Assembly: GCF_036226665.1 (NCBI RefSeq)
Contig: NZ_CP109007.1
Span: 4,814,501 to 4,878,500 of the forward strand
Length of the DNA: 64,000 nucleotides
From: Streptomyces sp. NBC_00691
Lineage (GTDB): Bacteria > Actinomycetota > Actinomycetes > Streptomycetales > Streptomycetaceae
Reading direction: 5' to 3'
In this document: in pieces, positions 61,333 through 64,000 of the stretch
How positions within the stretch are numbered: position 1 is the stretch's first letter
Layout: each line of letters begins with the position of its first letter
Position numbers and translations under genes: made by a program
Notes under the pieces: generated by a model
The model's input: the letters and a program-made list of their open reading frames with translations, nothing else
Told to the model about the DNA's origin: nothing
Databases searched by the model: none

Positions 61333-62106
61333 TCACTCCGGTCCGTACTTCCGCCCCGCCTTGGAGGAGACCCCGCCGAGCAGCCCGCGCGGTGCCAGCT
61401 TCACCACACCCATGAGCGCTTTGTAGCGGGGGTCGGGGATGGACAGCGACTTCCCCCGGTCCAGATCCGCGAGCGCCGCCGTCACCAGCTTGTCCGCGTC
61501 GAGCCACATCCAGCCCGGGATGTTGTCCGTCCCCATCCCGGCCCGCTCGTGGAACTCGGTCCGTACGAAGCCGGGGCAGAGCGCCATCAGCCGTACGCCG
61601 CTGCCCGTCAGGTCCCGCGCCGCGCCCTGGGTGAACTGCACGACCCAGGCCTTCGACGCCCCGTACGTGCCGCGGGGCAGGAAGGCCGCCACCGAGGCGA
61701 CGTTGACCACGGAGCCCCGCCGGCGCTCCTTCATCGAGGCGGCGGCCGCCGAGGTCAGCCGCAGCACCGCCTCGCAGTGCACCGTGAGCATCTTCAGCTC
61801 GTCGGCCATGGACACCTCGAGGAAGCGGCCCTTGTTGCCGAAGCCGGCGTTGTTCACGAGCATGTCCACCGGCTGCTTCGGGTCCGAGAGCCGGGCCTCG
61901 ACGGCGGCGATGCCCTTCTCCTCGGCGAGGTCCGCCGCGAGCACCTCGGCCTCGATGCCGTGGCGGTCGTGCAGCTCCGTCGCCTGCTCCCGGAGCCGCT
62001 TCACGTCCCGGGCCACGAGCACGACATCGTGGCCGTCCGCGGCGAGCCTCCGTGCGAAAGCGGCCCCGATGCCCGCGGTGGCGCCCGTAATCAGTGCAGT
62101 CGTCAT
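61333..62106 (-). CDS. Short-chain dehydrogenase/reductase
   Basis: A 257-aa classical-type SDR. The cofactor loop is ALITGATAGIGAAFARRLA (TGxxxGIG), the structural motif is LVNNAGFG, the catalytic Ser lies in VVNVASVAAFLPRG and the Tyr/Lys in TYGASKAW. R32-type residues after strand 2 (LVARD) suggest NADP preference. The substrate is unknown. It lies 61 nt downstream of the MOSC gene on the same strand and ends 5 nt from the convergent DUF2264 gene. Confidence 0.92.
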   Translation of the reverse strand: MTTALITGATAGIGAAFARRLAADGHDVVLVARDVKRLREQATELHDRHGIEAEVLAADLAEEKGIAAVEARLSDPKQPVDMLVNNAGFGNKGRFLEVSMADELKMLTVHCEAVLRLTSAAAASMKERRRGSVVNVASVAAFLPRGTYGASKAWVVQFTQGAARDLTGSGVRLMALCPGFVRTEFHERAGMGTDNIPGWMWLDADKLVTAALADLDRGKSLSIPDPRYKALMGVVKLAPRGLLGGVSSKAGRKYGPE

Positions 62107-62167
62107 ACGGGCACGGTAGTGCCACGGCGGAGGCGTTCTTGTCCGCGTACCGCCGACCAGACGCGGA

Positions 62168-62842
62168 CTACGCGCGCGCGTACTTCTCCGCGTACTGGCG
62201 TGCGAGCGCGAGGAGTCCGGACTCCATCCACTCGGCGGCGACCAACGTGCCGGGGAGGAGGGCGCGTTCGGTGGTCGCGGCCCGGTGGAGCAGCGCGACG
62301 GTGACGTCGTGGTCGGGCCGGTGGACGACCGTGATCGGGTCGCCGGCGCGGATCTCGCCCGGCACGATCACCCGCAGCAGCGCGCCCGGACCGGCCTCGG
62401 ACCGGGTGAACCGCTTGACCCAGCCCTTCTCCTCCAGGAATCCCGCGAACGTCCGGCAGGGGATGCGGCCGCCGGTGACCTCCAGGACGACCTCCTCGCC
62501 GATCCGCCAGCGCTCGCCGATCAGGGCGCCGTTCACGTCGAGGCCGGCCGTCGTGAGGTTCTCGCCGAAGGAGCCGTTGGCGAGCGGGCGGCCGAGTTCG
62601 CGCTCCCAGTGGTCCAGGTCCTCGCGCGCGAAGGCGTACGCGGCCCGGTCGTCGCCGCCGTGGAAGCGCAGGTCGCAGACCGTGTCCCCGGCGAGGCCGC
62701 TGGTGCCGACGCCGGGCGCCCCGGGTGCCTCGATCCGGACCGGCCCCTCGACGGGGCGCTTGTCGATGGCGGTCAGGCCGGACGCGGCCTCGGTGTAGTC
62801 CACGGCCTTCGCGCGGCCCACATTCACACTCAGCAAGGTCAT
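62168..62842 (-). CDS. MOSC-domain protein
   Basis: A 224-aa MOSC protein of the YiiM type, a family that uses a molybdenum cofactor, for example to reduce N-hydroxylated compounds. Seen: VGTSGLAGDTVCDLRFHGGDDRAAYAFAREDLDHWERELG, NGSFGENLTTAGLDVNGALIGERWRIG and the conserved Cys in RIPCRTFAGFLEEKGWVKRF. Length and domain order match YiiM. It is divergent from the LysR gene and probably cotranscribed with the SDR. Confidence 0.92.
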   Translation of the reverse strand: MTLLSVNVGRAKAVDYTEAASGLTAIDKRPVEGPVRIEAPGAPGVGTSGLAGDTVCDLRFHGGDDRAAYAFAREDLDHWERELGRPLANGSFGENLTTAGLDVNGALIGERWRIGEEVVLEVTGGRIPCRTFAGFLEEKGWVKRFTRSEAGPGALLRVIVPGEIRAGDPITVVHRPDHDVTVALLHRAATTERALLPGTLVAAEWMESGLLALARQYAEKYARA

Positions 62843-62910
62843 GTGGGCACTTTACGGGCACCCGTCTCAAAGCTGTAGGCGAAAAAGTGGGACTCCACCC
62901 AAGATTCGCT

Positions 62911-62916
62911 TATGCT
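62911..62916 (+). promoter_or_regulatory. -10 hexamer before the LysR gene
   Basis: TATGCT ends 7 nt before the ATG at 62924. Here a GGAG also lies between, so leaderless and leadered translation both remain possible. Confidence 0.4.
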
Positions 62917-62923
62917 GGAGTGC

Positions 62924-63841
62924 ATGATCGAGGCTCGTCATCTCCGCGTCCTGCGCGCCGTCGCCGCCACCGGCTCCTTCTCGGCCGCCGCGCGCGAGCT
63001 GGGCTGTACGCAGCCGGCCGTCAGTCAGCAGATGAAGGCCCTCGAAGGCTCCGCCGGCACGCCGCTGCTGATCCGTACGGGCCGCGAGATGCGCCTCACC
63101 GAGGCCGGTGAGGTCCTGGTCCGCCACGCCTCCGGCATCCTCGCCGGGCTGACCGCCGCCGAGGAGGAGGTCGCCGCGATCGCCGGGCTCCGCGCGGGCC
63201 GGGTCCGGCTGGTCTCCTTCCCCAGCGGCAGCTCCACGCTCGTCCCCACCGCGCTGGCCGCGCTGCGGGCCGCGCACCCCGGCACCCGTGTCTCGCTCGT
63301 CGAGGCCGAGCCGCCGCGCTCGATCGAGATGTTGCGCGAGGGCGACTGCGACGTGGCCCTCGCCTTCCGCTACGGCGGGGGGCCGGCCGGCCGGCAGGCC
63401 GACGGGCAGGCGGAGTGGGACGACCTGGTGGTCCGCCCGATCCTGGCCGACCGCCTGGTGGGTCTGGTCCCCGAGGGTCACCGGCTCGCCGGTGCCGGGT
63501 CCGTGGGGATCGCCGAACTGGCCGACGAGTCCTGGATCGCGGGCTGCCCCCGCTGCCGCCGTCAGCTCGTGGACGTGTGCGAGGAGGCGGGCTTCACCCC
63601 CCGTATCGACTTCGCCACCGACGACTACCCGGCCGTGGTGGGCCTGGTCGGCGCCGGTCTCGGCGTGGCCGTCCTGCCGGAGCTGGCCATCGAGTCCGTA
63701 CGGCCCAGGGGCGCGCGGACCGTGGCCGTGGAGCCCGCCGTGGAGCGGGAGATCGTGGCCCTGACGCTGCCCGACCTGGCGCAGGTCCCGGCCGTCGCCG
63801 CCACGCTCGACGAACTGACCCGGGCCGCCACGCGCGCGTAG
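62924..63841 (+). CDS. LysR-family transcriptional regulator
   Basis: A 305-aa LysR regulator. The N-terminal winged helix is IEARHLRVLRAVAATGSFSAAARELGCTQPAVSQQMKALEGSAGTPLLIRTGREMRLTEAG; the effector domain (about 90-295) has LRAGRVRLVSFPSGSSTLVPTALAAL, DCDVALAFRY and LVGAGLGVAVLPELAI. ATG 62924 is chosen over 62912 because MIEARHLRVL is the conserved beginning and GGAG lies just upstream. It is divergent from the MOSC gene, which is the likeliest target, with 81 bp between. Confidence 0.93.
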   Translation: MIEARHLRVLRAVAATGSFSAAARELGCTQPAVSQQMKALEGSAGTPLLIRTGREMRLTEAGEVLVRHASGILAGLTAAEEEVAAIAGLRAGRVRLVSFPSGSSTLVPTALAALRAAHPGTRVSLVEAEPPRSIEMLREGDCDVALAFRYGGGPAGRQADGQAEWDDLVVRPILADRLVGLVPEGHRLAGAGSVGIAELADESWIAGCPRCRRQLVDVCEEAGFTPRIDFATDDYPAVVGLVGAGLGVAVLPELAIESVRPRGARTVAVEPAVEREIVALTLPDLAQVPAVAATLDELTRAATRA

Positions 63842-63922
63842 GACGCCGCCTCGCACGCGTGGGCGCGGATCGGGGTGTCGGGTGCTCAGATGCGTCGCTT
63901 AGTTGAGGAAACGTTCCTTCAC

Positions 63923-64000
63923 ATGCGCTCCACAATCGGCCGGCCTGCTGCCGACGCCGATGTCGTCATGGATGTCACGGAAGCCGCGGACGCGACCGAC
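63923..64000 (+). CDS. Possible 5' end of a gene running out of the window
   Basis: An open frame from ATG 63923 stays open to the window edge and begins MRSTIGRPAADADVVMDVTE. GAGGAAA lies about 12 nt upstream. An in-frame ATG at 63890 would add 11 residues including a Leu encoded by the rare TTA codon. Too little is present to identify it. Confidence 0.35.
   Translation, partial: MRSTIGRPAADADVVMDVTEAADATD

Noticed and set aside
63890-63901. ATG with a TTA (bldA-type) codon near the window end
   Set aside because: It is noted only within the partial gene; the start is uncertain and the frame is cut off, so developmental control cannot be claimed.

Overview
The window is chromosomal DNA of a high-GC actinobacterium, almost certainly Streptomyces or a very close relative. 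The evidence is the strong GC bias at third codon positions, the many GTG starts, start codons lying 6-7 nt after a TANNNT hexamer (leaderless genes), actinobacterial tails on ribosomal proteins S5, S9 and L17, a GroEL1 with a His-rich tail behind two CIRCE operators, and the order of the housekeeping genes. No tRNA, rRNA, CRISPR array or insertion sequence was seen.

Region 1 (1-14138) is translation core. It carries the end of the spc operon (rpsE-rpmD-rplO-secY-adk-map-infA-rpmJ), the alpha operon (rpsM-rpsK-rpoA-rplQ), truA, a Gln/Gly-rich membrane protein, a divergent ABC-F ATPase, then rplM-rpsI and glmM. Region 2 (14204-16134) is a coaA-DUF389 pair on the minus strand. Region 3 (16218-29215) is the main accessory locus. 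It holds a 2380-residue secreted RHS polymorphic toxin (signal peptide, YD repeats, RHS core, pretoxin, HINT protease, RGH-motif nuclease tip), followed 13 nt later by a DUF5959-like probable immunity gene. A divergent gene makes a 1644-residue secreted protein with DNRLRE, FG-GAP/VCBS and LGFP modules. The nuclease tip and the immunity gene have clearly lower GC than the toxin body, as expected for an exchanged tip cassette.

Region 4 (29389-41593) returns to conserved genes: a lipoprotein, glmS, acpS, a fused NAD(P)H-hydrate repair enzyme, an L,D-transpeptidase, alr, a hydrolase, and the t6A genes tsaE, tsaB, rimI and tsaD. It also has a 63-codon gene directly behind a near-consensus DmdR/IdeR iron box, and a YkuD-like membrane protein that has lost its catalytic Cys. 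Region 5 (41660-50543) has two paralogous polysaccharide-deacetylase lipoproteins around an ECF42-type sigma factor/DGPF protein pair, a membrane protein, a THUMP-like methyltransferase, groES-groEL and an ABM-SnoaL fusion protein.

Region 6 (50590-64000) starts with a STAND-like NTPase with a long helical-repeat tail. A sugar-uptake regulon follows: a regulator with a DeoR-type HTH and a LacI-type sensor, a solute-binding lipoprotein, two permeases and a 2-hydroxyacid dehydrogenase on the minus strand, and a divergent DUF2264 enzyme. Both transcription units of this regulon have the same promoter (TTGAC[C/T]-N17-CAGGAT), with the same element (TTTCGATCAWTC) exactly 12 nt upstream. An SDR, a MOSC protein, a LysR regulator and the possible start of one more gene close the window.
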